This document shows positions 9,050 through 18,127 of a stretch of DNA of 64,000 bases, piece by piece. A model generated the notes under the pieces. That model was given only the letters and a program-made list of their open reading frames with translations. It was not told the origin of the DNA and ran no database searches. Numbering within the stretch: the stretch's first letter is position 1; the number at the start of each line of letters is the position of its first letter. The stretch is taken from contig CAVORH010000031.1 in the NCBI GenBank assembly GCA_963698565.1, positions 1 to 64,000 on the forward strand. The letters are read 5' to 3'. The position numbers and the translations under genes were made by a program. Source of the stretch: Sva-07 sp963698565. Its GTDB lineage: Bacteria; Actinomycetota; Acidimicrobiia; Acidimicrobiales; Ilumatobacteraceae.

Positions 9050-10096
9050 CTACTCCGGACGCCGGTGGGAGAGCGGCACGCCGCCGCCCGTCGACATGAA
9101 GCGGCTGGTGTAGGTGGCGATGTTGCCGATGTAGTTGGCCCGTTCGTAGGCGGCCGGGTCGGTCGCTGCATGGCTGGACACGGCGCCCCGCATCTGCGTC
9201 ACCGACTCGTACTCGTGCTCCACCATCCAGTCGACGAGTTGCGCCTCCATCGTGGCGAAGTGCGACGGACCGTCGTGGAGGACCGCTGACGTCGACATCG
9301 CGACATCGGCACCGGCGAGGATCAGCTTGGCGGCGTCGAATCCCGAGTGGACCCCGGTCGAGCCGGCGATCGAGATGGTCAGGTGTTCGCGCATGATGCC
9401 GATCCAACGCAACGGCAGACGCAGCTCCTCGGGGGTGCTGAGCGCGATGCGCGGCATGACCTCGAGCGTCTCGAGATCGAGATCCGGTGAGTAGAACCGG
9501 TTGAACATCACGACGCCCGAGGCCCCCGCCGCCTGCACGGCGACGACGAACGCGGCCATCGACGAGTAGTACGGCGAGATCTTCACCGCCACCGGTACCG
9601 AGACCTCCTCGGCGACGAGCGACACCAACTCCAGGTGCTCGGCTTCGAGCGCCGCGCCGTCGACGGAGGGATCGGCGGCGACGGTGTAGAGGTTCAGCTC
9701 GAGCGCATCCGCCCCGGCTCCCTCCAGCAGCCGGGCGTACTTCACCCAGCCCCCGATGTTCGTGCCGTTGAGGCTGGCGATCACCGGGACGTCGACACGT
9801 CGTTTCGCCCCCTCGATCAACTCGAGGTACGAGTCGACGCCGGAGTTGTAGTCGTCGAGTTCCGGGAAGAACGAGGTCGCTTCGTTGAAGCTCTCGCCGT
9901 GCACGGTGAAGAGCCGATCGATCTCCGCGGTCTCGTGTTCGATCTGCTCCTCGAACAGCGACGGGAGCACGACCGCGGCGGCGCCTGATTCCACGAGCTG
10001 GGCGAGCCGATCGAGATCGCCCGTGAACGGGCCGGCCGACGCGATCAACGGCGAACGCAGCGACAGCCCCAGGTAGTCGGTGTGCAGATCAGGCAT
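9050..10096 (-). CDS. Dihydroorotate dehydrogenase-like protein next to PFOR
   Basis: A 348-aa TIM-barrel flavoprotein related to dihydroorotate dehydrogenase. Recognisable parts are LGLSLRSPLIASAGPFTGD at the N-terminus, VPVIASLNGT, ALELNLYTVAADP, VAVKISPYYSS, GVVMFNRFYSPDLDL, and the phosphate-binding region SIAGSTGVHSGFDAAKLILAGAD. Proteins of this type are usually encoded beside a pyruvate:ferredoxin oxidoreductase and annotated as DHOD-like, distinct from true PyrD. The start is ATG 10096, which overlaps the end of nifJ by 8 bp and has GAGGG upstream; a GTG at 10105 is the alternative. Translational coupling with nifJ suggests a shared role, perhaps passing electrons between a dihydropyrimidine-type substrate and ferredoxin, but this is inference. 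Confidence 0.85.
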   Translation of the reverse strand: MPDLHTDYLGLSLRSPLIASAGPFTGDLDRLAQLVESGAAAVVLPSLFEEQIEHETAEIDRLFTVHGESFNEATSFFPELDDYNSGVDSYLELIEGAKRRVDVPVIASLNGTNIGGWVKYARLLEGAGADALELNLYTVAADPSVDGAALEAEHLELVSLVAEEVSVPVAVKISPYYSSMAAFVVAVQAAGASGVVMFNRFYSPDLDLETLEVMPRIALSTPEELRLPLRWIGIMREHLTISIAGSTGVHSGFDAAKLILAGADVAMSTSAVLHDGPSHFATMEAQLVDWMVEHEYESVTQMRGAVSSHAATDPAAYERANYIGNIATYTSRFMSTGGGVPLSHRRPE

Positions 10097-13000
10097 CGTC
10101 GTCACCCTCTTCGTTGGCGGCTTCTGTTGATGTTTCGTCCATCTCGATCACGATCTCGGCCGGATCGTGCACCATCCGCTCCACACCGGCGAGTTGCTCG
10201 TAGTAGTGCCAGCGTTCGTCGATGTCGGCCTGGGCGAGGCCGAGCAGCTGCGCCGAACGATCGGGATCCGACCGGGCGAGCATCGAGAAGCGGGCCTCCT
10301 TCAGTGCGAACTCCTTGAGCGGGATCGTCGGTGCGGACGAGTCGAGCTGGAACGGGTGCTCGTGCTCCTCGACGGTCGGCTTGTAGCGGTAGAGCGGCCA
10401 GTAGCCGGACTTCACCGCGTCCTTCTGGTGCGACATCGACGTCTCCATGTCGATGCCGTGGGCGATGCAGGTCGAGTAGGCGATGATCAACGACGGTCCG
10501 TCCCAGGCATCGGCCTCGGCGAGCGCCTTGACCGTCTGGATGTCGCTGCCGCCGATCGCGATCTGGGCGACGTAGACGTTGCCGTAGCGACGGGCGATCG
10601 CGCCGAGGTCCTTCTTGCCGGTCGGCTTGCCCGCCATCGCGAACTTCGCCACCGCCCCGAGCGGCGTCGCCTTCGACGCCTGCCCACCGGTGTTGGAGTA
10701 CACCTCGGTGTCGAGCACGAGCAGGTTGACGTTGCGGCCACTGCTCAACACGTGGTCGACGCCGCCGAAGCCGATGTCGTACGCCCACCCGTCGCCACCG
10801 ACGATCCACGTGCTCGTCCGCACGAGCTCGTCGGCGATCGAGGTCAGTCGGCGCGCCACTTCGGCGACGACGAGATCCGGCCCGTCGACGAGTTCGGCGA
10901 GGCGCTCGCGGAGGATCGCGACACGCGTCCGTTGCTCGACGACGCCGGCATCGGTGGGGGCGGAGTCGGCGAGCAGCGCATCGGCGAGATCGGTGCCGAC
11001 GGCGCTGCGCAGCTCCTCCAGGAGACGGCGGGCTTCGCGCTGATGGTGCTCGATGCCGAGGCGCATGCCGTACCCGAACTCGGCGTTGTCCTCGAACAGC
11101 GAGTTCGACCAGGCCGGGCCGAGCCCGTTGGCGTCCTTCGCCCACGGGGTGGTCGGCAGGTTGCCGCCGTAGATCGACGAGCAGCCGGTGGCGTTGGCCA
11201 CCACGAGGCGGTCGCCGAACAGCTGGGTGAGCAGCTTGAGGTACGGCGTCTCGCCACAGCCCGAGCACGCACCGGAGAACTCGAACAGCGGCTGCAGCAG
11301 CTGGGAGTTCTTCACCGAGTCGTGGGTGATCGACGCCCGGTCGAGTTCGGGGATCGACGTGAAGAAGTCCCACCGCTCGCGTTCGACGTCGCGATGTTCG
11401 TCGGCCGGCGCCATGTTGATCGCCTTGCGCTTCACCTGGGTCTTGTCCTTCGCGGGACAGACCTCCACGCAGATGCCGCAGCCCGTGCAGTCGTCGGGGG
11501 CGACCTGGATCGTGAGCAGGTGACCATCGAGTTCGCGCGACCGGAACTTCTTGGACAGGTAGCCGTCGGGGGCGCCGTCGAGCGCCGACGGCTCGAACGC
11601 CTTCATCCGGATCGTCGCATGCGGACACACGACCGCGCACTTCCCGCAGTCGATGCAGAGGTCCGGCTCCCACACCGGGATCTGGAGGGCGAGCTTGCGC
11701 TTCTCGTACCTCGTCGTCCCGGTCGGGTAGGTGCCGTCGACGGGCATCGCCGACACCGGCAGCAGGTCGCCCTCGCCGGCGATCATCTTCAGCGTGACGC
11801 GCTCGACGAAGTCGTCGAGCGCGACCTCACGGGCGGAGTCGAGGACGTCGAGCGTCTCGTCCGCTGCCGCAACACCAGCGGTCGACGGCACGGTCACCTC
11901 GGCGAGTTCGGCGAGCGCCTGGTCGACCGCGGCCTCGTTCCTCTCGACGATCAGACGACCGCGGCGACCGTACGCCTTGTCGATCGACTCCTTGATCGCC
12001 CCGATCGCCCGGTCGAGTTCCATCACGTCGGTCAACGCGAAGAAGCACGGCTGCATGATCGTGTTGATGCGGCCGGGCATCTTCAGCTCCCGGGCGATCC
12101 GGGTGGCGTCGATCGTGAAGACCCGCAGCTCCTGTTCGATGATGCGACGCCGGATCGCGAGCGGCAGATGGTCCCACAGCTCCTCGGCGGGGTAGGGAGC
12201 GTTGACGAGGAACGTGCCGCCCCGGCGGACGTCGGCGAGCACGTCGAAGCGATCGAGCAGGCCGAACTGGTGACAGGCGACGAGATCGGCCTCCTGGACG
12301 AGATAGGTGGAACGAATCGGCTCGGGGCCGAAGCGGAGATGCGACACGGTCATCGAGCCGGACTTCTTCGAGTCGTACACGAAGTAGCCCTGCGCGTAGA
12401 GGTCGGGCTCGTGGCCGATGATCTTGACCGACGCCTTGTTGGCGCCGACCGTGCCGTCGCTGCCGAGCGCATAGAACACTGCCGAGCGTCCCGATCGGGC
12501 GACCTGGAACGAGTCGTCGACGTCGAGGCTGAGATGGCTCACATCGTCGTGGATGCCCACCGTGAAACGCCGCTTGGGTTCGTCGCGTACCGTCTCGTCG
12601 AACACGGCCTTCGCCATCGCCGGGGTGAACTCCTTCGACCCCAAGCCGTAGCGCCCACCGATGATCCGCACCTTCGGCCGGTCGGATTCCGCGAGCGTGG
12701 TCACCACGTCCTGGAACAACGGCTCGCCGGCGGCGCCCGGCTCCTTGGTCCGGTCGAGAACGGCGATCGAGCGGACCGTGTCGGGCAGCGCGGCGAGCAG
12801 CGCTTCGGTCGGGAAGGGGCGGAACAAGCGGATCGTCGCCAGCCCGACCTTCTCGCCGTCGGCCACCAGCTTGGCGACCGCCTCGCCGACGGCACCGGAG
12901 CCCGAGCCCATCATCACGATGACGCGTTCGGCGTCCGGCGCGCCCTCGTAGTCGACCAGCCCGTAACGGCGTCCGGTCAGCTCGGCGAGTTCGGCGAACA

Positions 13001-13736
13001 CCTCCTCGACCGCGGCCGGCACGGCGTCGTGGTACGGATTGGATGCCTCACGCGCCTGGAAGAAGACGTCGGGGTTCTGAGCGGTACCGCGCATCACCGG
13101 TGCGGTGGGGCGAAGTCGGCGCAGCTTGTGCGCCGCGATGTCGTCCTCGCGTACGAGCGCCCGGAGTTGGTCGTCCGCGAGCAGGTCGATGCGGTTGATC
13201 TCGTGCGAGGTGCGGAACCCGTCGAAGAAGTGCAGGAACGGGACACGGGTGCGCAGGGTGGCCGCGTGCGACACGGCGGCGAAGTCGTGCGCCTCCTGCA
13301 CCGAACTGGCGCAGAGCATCGCGAAGCCGGTCGTGCGAGCGGCCATCACGTCGCTGTGATCGCCGAAGATCGACAGCGCGTGGGTGGCGATCGCTCGTGC
13401 GGCCACGTGGATGACCGCGGGCGTGAGCTCGCCGGCGATCTTGAACATGTTCGGCAGCATCAGGAGCAGGCCCTGCGACGCGGTGAACGTGGTGCCGAGT
13501 GCGCCGGTCTGCAGCGCCCCGTGCAGGGTGCCGGCCGCTCCCGCCTCCGACTGCAGCTCGACGACCTCGGGGACAGCGCCCCACAGGTTGGTGACACCGC
13601 CCGCCGACCAGGCGTCGGCCAGTTCTCCCATCGCCGATGCGGGGGTGATCGGATAGATCGCCACCACCTCCGACAGGGCGTAGGCGACGGTGGCGGCTGC
13701 CTCGTTGCCGTCGATGCAGGCGGTGGTTGCGTTCAT
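10089..13736 (-). CDS. nifJ: Pyruvate:ferredoxin (flavodoxin) oxidoreductase
   Basis: A single-chain PFOR of 1215 aa, in which all domains are fused. It converts pyruvate and CoA to acetyl-CoA, CO2 and reduced ferredoxin or flavodoxin. The N-terminal pyrimidine-binding domain contains YPITPASAMGELADAW. Two [4Fe-4S] clusters are set by CIDCGKCAVVCP (about residue 695) and CTGCGICVEVCP (about 752). A further cluster and TPP region follow as CSGCGETPY (about 823) and GDGWAYDIGFGGVDH (about 988), then TEVYSNTGGQASKATP. The start at ATG 13736 has GGATGGAG upstream, which decides it over upstream in-frame codons. Oxygen sensitivity of the family and the nearby cytochrome bd operon suggest microaerobic or fermentative metabolism. 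It forms an operon with the DHOD-like gene. Confidence 0.95.
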   Translation of the reverse strand: MNATTACIDGNEAAATVAYALSEVVAIYPITPASAMGELADAWSAGGVTNLWGAVPEVVELQSEAGAAGTLHGALQTGALGTTFTASQGLLLMLPNMFKIAGELTPAVIHVAARAIATHALSIFGDHSDVMAARTTGFAMLCASSVQEAHDFAAVSHAATLRTRVPFLHFFDGFRTSHEINRIDLLADDQLRALVREDDIAAHKLRRLRPTAPVMRGTAQNPDVFFQAREASNPYHDAVPAAVEEVFAELAELTGRRYGLVDYEGAPDAERVIVMMGSGSGAVGEAVAKLVADGEKVGLATIRLFRPFPTEALLAALPDTVRSIAVLDRTKEPGAAGEPLFQDVVTTLAESDRPKVRIIGGRYGLGSKEFTPAMAKAVFDETVRDEPKRRFTVGIHDDVSHLSLDVDDSFQVARSGRSAVFYALGSDGTVGANKASVKIIGHEPDLYAQGYFVYDSKKSGSMTVSHLRFGPEPIRSTYLVQEADLVACHQFGLLDRFDVLADVRRGGTFLVNAPYPAEELWDHLPLAIRRRIIEQELRVFTIDATRIARELKMPGRINTIMQPCFFALTDVMELDRAIGAIKESIDKAYGRRGRLIVERNEAAVDQALAELAEVTVPSTAGVAAADETLDVLDSAREVALDDFVERVTLKMIAGEGDLLPVSAMPVDGTYPTGTTRYEKRKLALQIPVWEPDLCIDCGKCAVVCPHATIRMKAFEPSALDGAPDGYLSKKFRSRELDGHLLTIQVAPDDCTGCGICVEVCPAKDKTQVKRKAINMAPADEHRDVERERWDFFTSIPELDRASITHDSVKNSQLLQPLFEFSGACSGCGETPYLKLLTQLFGDRLVVANATGCSSIYGGNLPTTPWAKDANGLGPAWSNSLFEDNAEFGYGMRLGIEHHQREARRLLEELRSAVGTDLADALLADSAPTDAGVVEQRTRVAILRERLAELVDGPDLVVAEVARRLTSIADELVRTSTWIVGGDGWAYDIGFGGVDHVLSSGRNVNLLVLDTEVYSNTGGQASKATPLGAVAKFAMAGKPTGKKDLGAIARRYGNVYVAQIAIGGSDIQTVKALAEADAWDGPSLIIAYSTCIAHGIDMETSMSHQKDAVKSGYWPLYRYKPTVEEHEHPFQLDSSAPTIPLKEFALKEARFSMLARSDPDRSAQLLGLAQADIDERWHYYEQLAGVERMVHDPAEIVIEMDETSTEAANEEGDDDA

Positions 13737-13788
13737 GCGCTCCATCCTTGCGCCCGCAATCCACCGTGACGACCGCCCAAAGTCCTCA

Positions 13789-13823
13789 ATCCGGATCCTC
13801 GTCGTCACGACGAGGATCCGGAT
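13789..13823. terminator. 17-bp perfect inverted repeat upstream of nifJ
   Basis: ATCCGGATCCTCGTCGT (13789-13805) pairs perfectly with 13807-13823, leaving one unpaired base at 13806. It lies between the end of the anti-sigma-like gene and the start of nifJ, both on the minus strand. A terminator for the sigma operon is the simplest reading, though no U-tract follows. Confidence 0.5.
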
Positions 13824-13847
13824 CGGCAGCTGCAGCTGCTGCGGGTG

Positions 13848-14594
13848 TCAGTCGCCCTGGGCCGTTGGTGCCGGATCGGCCAGAGGGATGGCGGCACCCG
13901 CCTCCCCGTCGGTCCCGATCCGGATGGTCAGCGTCGACGGGTCGGTGCCGGCCGGGACGGGGAACGACCACTGACGCACGACGCTCTGCCCCGGCTCGAG
14001 CGAGAGCGGCGCGGTCTGCCGTTCGTGGACCTCGTTCCAGACCTGCTTCGCGTTGACGTCATCGACACCCGGACCGCTCAGCCGCATGAGCGTGCCGTGG
14101 CTGACCAGTCGTTTCGCGGTGCCGGTTGCAGGGATCGTGATCTCGACGACGGCCTGGACGTAGTCGGTGTCGGGGTCGTCGTCCGCCTCGGTGCTGGTGT
14201 CGTCGACCATCGGTGTGACGAAGAGCTCCTGGAGCGCGAAGTCGCCGAAACCCGGATACGTCACCGTCACCGGCAACTCGAGCGCGATCGTGACGGGCAC
14301 GGTCGCCGGCGTCTCGTCGGCGGGGACCGTGTCCTCGTCGGCGCGGGTACCGGCGAAGATCAGGCCACCGATCAGTGCCAGTGCGGCGATCCCGGCAGCG
14401 GCCATCAACCCGTGCCGTGTGCGGTTGTCGTGTCGGTTGGTTTCGGGAGAGAGCATGATGACCTCCATGGTCGGTTCGGTGAAGTCCTGCTCGTCGATCC
14501 GGTGTCGGATCGCCTCCCAGGCCGTTGACGATGGGGTCGCCCGATCGGCGATCTGGCCGAGATCCCGTTCCACACGGTCGGTGAAGCGAGTCAT
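13848..14594 (-). CDS. Probable membrane-anchored anti-sigma factor or partner protein
   Basis: A 248-aa protein overlapping the stop of the upstream ECF sigma gene by 4 bp, so translation is probably coupled. The first 80 residues are soluble and charged (TRFTDRVERDLGQIADRATPS). One transmembrane helix (MAAAGIAALALIGGLIFAG) follows near residues 64-85. The rest, about 160 residues, is acidic and predicted to be outside, rich in beta-prone segments such as VTIALELPVTVTYPGF. I see no zinc-finger HxxxCxxC motif of the ZAS family. Topology and gene order fit a membrane anti-sigma factor holding the sigma factor at the membrane, but family membership is inferred from context rather than recognised domains. 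Confidence 0.6.
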   Translation of the reverse strand: MTRFTDRVERDLGQIADRATPSSTAWEAIRHRIDEQDFTEPTMEVIMLSPETNRHDNRTRHGLMAAAGIAALALIGGLIFAGTRADEDTVPADETPATVPVTIALELPVTVTYPGFGDFALQELFVTPMVDDTSTEADDDPDTDYVQAVVEITIPATGTAKRLVSHGTLMRLSGPGVDDVNAKQVWNEVHERQTAPLSLEPGQSVVRQWSFPVPAGTDPSTLTIRIGTDGEAGAAIPLADPAPTAQGD

Positions 14595-15079
14595 GAGTCC
14601 AGTTCCTTTCGAAGCGCAGTGAGACCTCGCCGGAGGTGCGACCGGACGGTCGCGCCGGGCATGTCGACGATCTTCGCGATCTCCGATGCCTTGTACCCCC
14701 CGTAGTAGCGGAGGACCACCGCGATGCGTTGATCCTCGGGCAACTCGGCGAGCACGTCCCAGAGCTCACCCGCGTCGCTGGCCAGGCCTGCGGGTGGTTC
14801 CGGTGGGTGCATCGCCATCACCCTGCGCCGCCGCAATGCCGATCTGCATCGGCTGACGACGGCGCTGCGCAGGTAGGCGCCGGGCTTGCGGATCTCGTCC
14901 AGCCGTCGAGCAACCTCGACGAAACTGTCCTGCACGAGATCCTCGGCTTCGGCGTTGCTCCCGACGAGCGTGAAGGCGAGACGAACCATGCCCGTGTACT
15001 CGGCCTGGTAGAGGCGTTCGAGTACGCCGGCGTGTTCGGTGACCGGCTCGGTCGTGGTTCCCACTTTCCCCATCATCAT
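14591..15079 (-). CDS. ECF-type RNA polymerase sigma factor
   Basis: A 162-aa sigma factor with only regions 2 and 4. Region 2 reads LYQAEYTGMVRLAFTLVGS then AEAEDLVQDSFVEVARRLD, the core-binding and -10 recognition part. Region 4 is LPEDQRIAVVLRYYGGYKASEIAKI with the helix-turn-helix PGATVRSHLRRGL. The SigE/SigJ-like VLRYYGGYKASEIA pattern is common in actinobacterial ECF factors. The start region has three consecutive Met codons from 15079; the third (15073) is also possible, and no clear ribosome site distinguishes them. It is followed by the overlapping probable anti-sigma gene. The signal it responds to cannot be read from the sequence. Confidence 0.88.
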   Translation of the reverse strand: MMMGKVGTTTEPVTEHAGVLERLYQAEYTGMVRLAFTLVGSNAEAEDLVQDSFVEVARRLDEIRKPGAYLRSAVVSRCRSALRRRRVMAMHPPEPPAGLASDAGELWDVLAELPEDQRIAVVLRYYGGYKASEIAKIVDMPGATVRSHLRRGLTALRKELDS

Positions 15080-15170
15080 CTACGGCGACCGAGACGTGGA
15101 AAGTGTTGCAGCGCGTCGAGATCTTTCTGGCAGGACCACCGAACCGGCCAACCCTGTGACACCCCGTCCG

Positions 15171-15176
15171 TATGGT
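15171..15176 (+). promoter_or_regulatory. Leaderless -10 box for the DUF222/HNH gene
   Basis: TATGGT lies 7 nt before ATG 15184. This favours 15184 over the in-frame ATG at 15172, which would lie inside the box itself. Confidence 0.45.
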
Positions 15177-15183
15177 TGTCCGC

Positions 15184-16398
15184 ATGGAGACCAGGGCGGT
15201 GATCGAGCGGGTGGAGCGCATCGCCGACGTCCGTGCCAGCACCGCTGCAGATGCCTCGACGGTGCGGTCGGGGCTGGTCGCGGTGCGTGAGGCTCGGGCG
15301 TGGTTGGACGCCCAGCAAGCCGGGCTCATCGCCCAGTTGGAAGCAGTGTCGTCGTTTCCGGAGTCGACGATCGCCGACGCCGACCGGTGCTCGCTCGGCA
15401 CGGCGACGAGGACCAAGGAACGCTCCGCGACGTTGGCGGCGACGCCGGGACTGGCCGACGCGTTGGGTGACGGCGCGATCACCGCCGGCCATGTCGACGC
15501 CCTGACTCGCACGTCGGCTCGGCTGGATCCCGGTCAGCGCGAGGAGCTGCTGGAACGCGCCGACGGGCTCGTGGCGGTCGCTGCAGCGGCGACGGTGGAC
15601 GAGTTCCGCCGCCGTCTCGACCTGGAGGCCAAGCGCCTGCAGAAGGATGACGGCATGGACCGTCTCGACAGGCAGCGACGCAACACTCGCCTGTCGACAT
15701 GGGTCGACGGCGAGGGAATGTGGAACCTGCGCGGCCGGTTCGATCCCGTCGCCGGCGTCGAACTCGCCGCAAAGCTCGACACCGCGGTGGAGACACTGTT
15801 CGCCGAGGCCGTGCCCGACACTGCACCGGCCGACCCGATCGAACGCCAGCATCACCTGCGGGCCCTGGCACTCGCCCGGCTCGTCGGCGGCTCCACCACC
15901 GCCGGCCGGCCGGGGCGCGGAGACTTCGTGGCGGTCATCGACGCCGATGCGCCCGGCGCAGGCCCGGTCGTGGACTGGTCGATCCCCGTCGAGATCCCTG
16001 CCCGGATCGTCGCCGAGCTCGCGGGCGAGGCCGACATCCACGCCGTCGTGGTCCGCAACGGTGTGATCCTGTACGCGCCCGGCGAACTGAATCTCGGGCG
16101 CACCACCCGGCTCGCCAACCGGGCCCAACGCCGAGCCCTCCGCGGCCTCTATGCCACGTGTGCGATCCCCGGCTGCGGCGTCGCCTACGACCGCTGCAAA
16201 CTCCACCACATCGTCTGGTGGCGAAACGGCGGGGCGACCGATCTCGACAACCTGCTGCCGTTGTGCACCCACCATCACGGCAAGGTGCACCACGACGATT
16301 GGGGCGTCGCCCTCGGCCCGAACCGCGAACTCACGTTGACGCTCCCCGACGACACGGTCCGTTCGACCGGCCCACCCCACCGAAGAGCGGCCGCCTGA
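15184..16398 (+). CDS. DUF222 / HNH endonuclease domain protein (13E12-type)
   Basis: A 404-aa protein of a family abundant and often multi-copy in Actinobacteria. The N-terminal two thirds are the helical DUF222 region (ARAWLDAQQAGLIAQLEA, ITAGHVDALTRTSARL, VDEFRRRLDLEAKRLQ). The C-terminus carries a zinc-containing HNH nuclease: CAIPGCGVAYDRCKLHHIVWW, then GGATDLDNLLPLCTHHHGKVH, with the His-Asn-His residues in place. Family members are related to the mycobacterial 13E12 repeat proteins; some sit in mobile contexts, but no insertion signs are seen here. DNA cleavage is plausible from the intact HNH motif, but the biological role is unknown. The start at ATG 15184 is chosen because of the leaderless -10 box just upstream. 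Confidence 0.88.
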   Translation: METRAVIERVERIADVRASTAADASTVRSGLVAVREARAWLDAQQAGLIAQLEAVSSFPESTIADADRCSLGTATRTKERSATLAATPGLADALGDGAITAGHVDALTRTSARLDPGQREELLERADGLVAVAAAATVDEFRRRLDLEAKRLQKDDGMDRLDRQRRNTRLSTWVDGEGMWNLRGRFDPVAGVELAAKLDTAVETLFAEAVPDTAPADPIERQHHLRALALARLVGGSTTAGRPGRGDFVAVIDADAPGAGPVVDWSIPVEIPARIVAELAGEADIHAVVVRNGVILYAPGELNLGRTTRLANRAQRRALRGLYATCAIPGCGVAYDRCKLHHIVWWRNGGATDLDNLLPLCTHHHGKVHHDDWGVALGPNRELTLTLPDDTVRSTGPPHRRAAA

Positions 16399-16572
16399 GG
16401 CGGGCTGCACGACGCCACGAACCGACACCAGATGGCCCTCGACACACCGACCGCGGCCGCGGCCGACCAGCGGCCGATGCCCGGTCTCGACCCGTGACGT
16501 AGGTCACCCCTCGGCGAGTCGTGCCATTGGTCCCTAGGGACACCCCAGGGGGTAGCGGCAGAGTGAGTGGCG
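16399..16572 (+). promoter_or_regulatory. cyd operon regulatory region with two palindromes
   Basis: This 174-bp gap precedes cydA. GTGAC-GTAG-GTCAC (16494-16507) keeps the GTGA-N6-TCAC spacing of both CRP/FNR and Rex operators. GTCCCTAGGGAC (16530-16541) is a perfect 12-bp palindrome about 30 bp upstream of the cydA start. Rex or CRP control of cyd genes is known in other actinobacteria; which regulator binds here is inference. No gene is visible in the gap. Confidence 0.45.
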
Positions 16573-18105
16573 ATGTTTGCGCTCGAGGCACTCCCCCTGG
16601 CCCGTTGGCAGTTCGGAATCACCACCGTCTACCACTTCTTCATGGTCCCACTGACGATCGGGCTGTCGATGCTCGTCGCCTGGTTCCACACCCGGTGGTA
16701 CCGCCACGGCCGCGAGTCCGACCTGCGCCTCACCAAGTTCTTCGGCAAGCTCTTCCTGATCAACTTCGCGATGGGCGTCGTGACCGGCATCGTCCAGGAG
16801 TTCCAGTTCGGCATGAACTGGAGCCAGTACTCCCGCTTCGTCGGCGACGTGTTCGGCGCACCGCTGGCCATGGAGGGGCTGGTCGCCTTCTTCCTCGAGT
16901 CGACCTTCCTCGGCCTGTGGATCTTCGGCTGGGGCCGCCTCAACCCCAAGCTCCACCTGGCCACGATCTGGGCTGCGGCGATCGGCACCTGGCTCTCGGC
17001 CTACTTCATCGTCGCCGCCAACTCCTGGATGCAGCATCCCGTCGGCGTGATCTTCAACCCCGATCGCGGTCGTGCCGAACTGGTCGACATCTGGGCCGTG
17101 CTCACCAACAGCACCCTCCTCGCCGCCTACCCCCACGTGATCAGCGGCTCGGTGCTCACCGCGGCGGTGTTCGTCGCCGGCATCTCGGCGTGGTGGCTGA
17201 TGCGACGCAACCCGAGCGAGGTGGACCGTGAGGGGTTCACCCGAGCGATGAAGACCGGCCTGTGGGTCACGATCGTCGCCGGGGTCGCACTCAGCGTGTC
17301 GGGGCACTTCCAGACCCGCCTGATGTTCGAGCAGCAGCCGATGAAGATGGCGGCCGCCGAAGCGCTGTGCGACACCGAGACGGGCCCGGGTCTCTCGATC
17401 TTCGCCGTCGGCGACGTCAGCCAGCAGTGCGACGTGCGCTCGCTCGTGATCCCCGGACTGCTGTCGTTCCTCGCGACCGACACGTGGGATGCGGAGATCC
17501 CCGGCGTCAACGAGGTCCAGGCGTCGTACGTGGAGCAGTTCGGCCCGGGCGACTACCGGCCGAACCTGATCATCACCTACTGGAGCTTCCGGGCGATGAT
17601 CGGCATCGGCATGGTCAGCGTGATGGCTGCCGCAGCCGCGCTCGTGTACCTCCGGTTCAAGAAGGTGCTCCCGCAGAGCAAGTGGGGTGGCCGTGCCGCG
17701 ATCGCCCTGATCGTCACGCCGTTCCTCGGCAACGCCACCGGCTGGATCTTCACCGAAATCGGTCGGCAGCCCTGGGTGGTCGTGCCGAACCCCACCGGCA
17801 TCCCCGAGGTGCGCCAACTCACGGCGGACGCCGTGTCGACATCCGTCGGCGGTGCCACGGTGCTGCTGTCGATGGTGACGTTCACCCTCGTCTACGGCGC
17901 ACTCGGCATCATCGAACTCATCCTGCTCAAGCGCTACGTCGAGGCCGGGCCGGACGCGGCGATCACCGGCATCCTCGGCGGCGGCGACGACGAGCCCGAC
18001 GACGAGACACCCCGCGGGCCCGAGGACCGCGACGACTGGCCCGACGGGTCCGACGACGCCCCACCGACCGACGACGACGCCGACCGGCTCGTCTTCGCCT
18101 ACTGA
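16573..18105 (+). CDS. cydA: Cytochrome bd ubiquinol oxidase subunit I
   Basis: A 510-aa integral membrane subunit of the bd-type terminal oxidase, which oxidises quinol and reduces oxygen to water with high oxygen affinity and without proton pumping. The haem ligand candidates are in place: the His in TVYHFFMV (residue 21), the two Glu in EGLVAFFLE (101 and 109), and the His in AYPHVISGSV (188). About nine hydrophobic helices are visible. The last 40 residues form a highly acidic Asp/Pro tail of unknown role. The start at ATG 16573 is preferred to GTG 16567, two codons upstream. It heads the operon cydA-cydB-cydDC, with 22 bp to cydB. Confidence 0.95.
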   Translation: MFALEALPLARWQFGITTVYHFFMVPLTIGLSMLVAWFHTRWYRHGRESDLRLTKFFGKLFLINFAMGVVTGIVQEFQFGMNWSQYSRFVGDVFGAPLAMEGLVAFFLESTFLGLWIFGWGRLNPKLHLATIWAAAIGTWLSAYFIVAANSWMQHPVGVIFNPDRGRAELVDIWAVLTNSTLLAAYPHVISGSVLTAAVFVAGISAWWLMRRNPSEVDREGFTRAMKTGLWVTIVAGVALSVSGHFQTRLMFEQQPMKMAAAEALCDTETGPGLSIFAVGDVSQQCDVRSLVIPGLLSFLATDTWDAEIPGVNEVQASYVEQFGPGDYRPNLIITYWSFRAMIGIGMVSVMAAAAALVYLRFKKVLPQSKWGGRAAIALIVTPFLGNATGWIFTEIGRQPWVVVPNPTGIPEVRQLTADAVSTSVGGATVLLSMVTFTLVYGALGIIELILLKRYVEAGPDAAITGILGGGDDEPDDETPRGPEDRDDWPDGSDDAPPTDDDADRLVFAY

Positions 18106-18127
18106 CACCCGAGAACGAGAGACCACC

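Noticed and set aside
10167..13769. 1200-codon open frame on the plus strand opposite nifJ
   Set aside because: The encoded protein is Arg/His/Asp-rich with no domain, while the minus strand holds a full PFOR with all motifs. Long antisense frames are expected from GC-rich codon use.
16530..16541. DosR/DevR dormancy box
   Set aside because: GTCCCTAGGGAC has the half-sites in the opposite order from the mycobacterial GGGACT-type box, so I only call it an unassigned palindrome.
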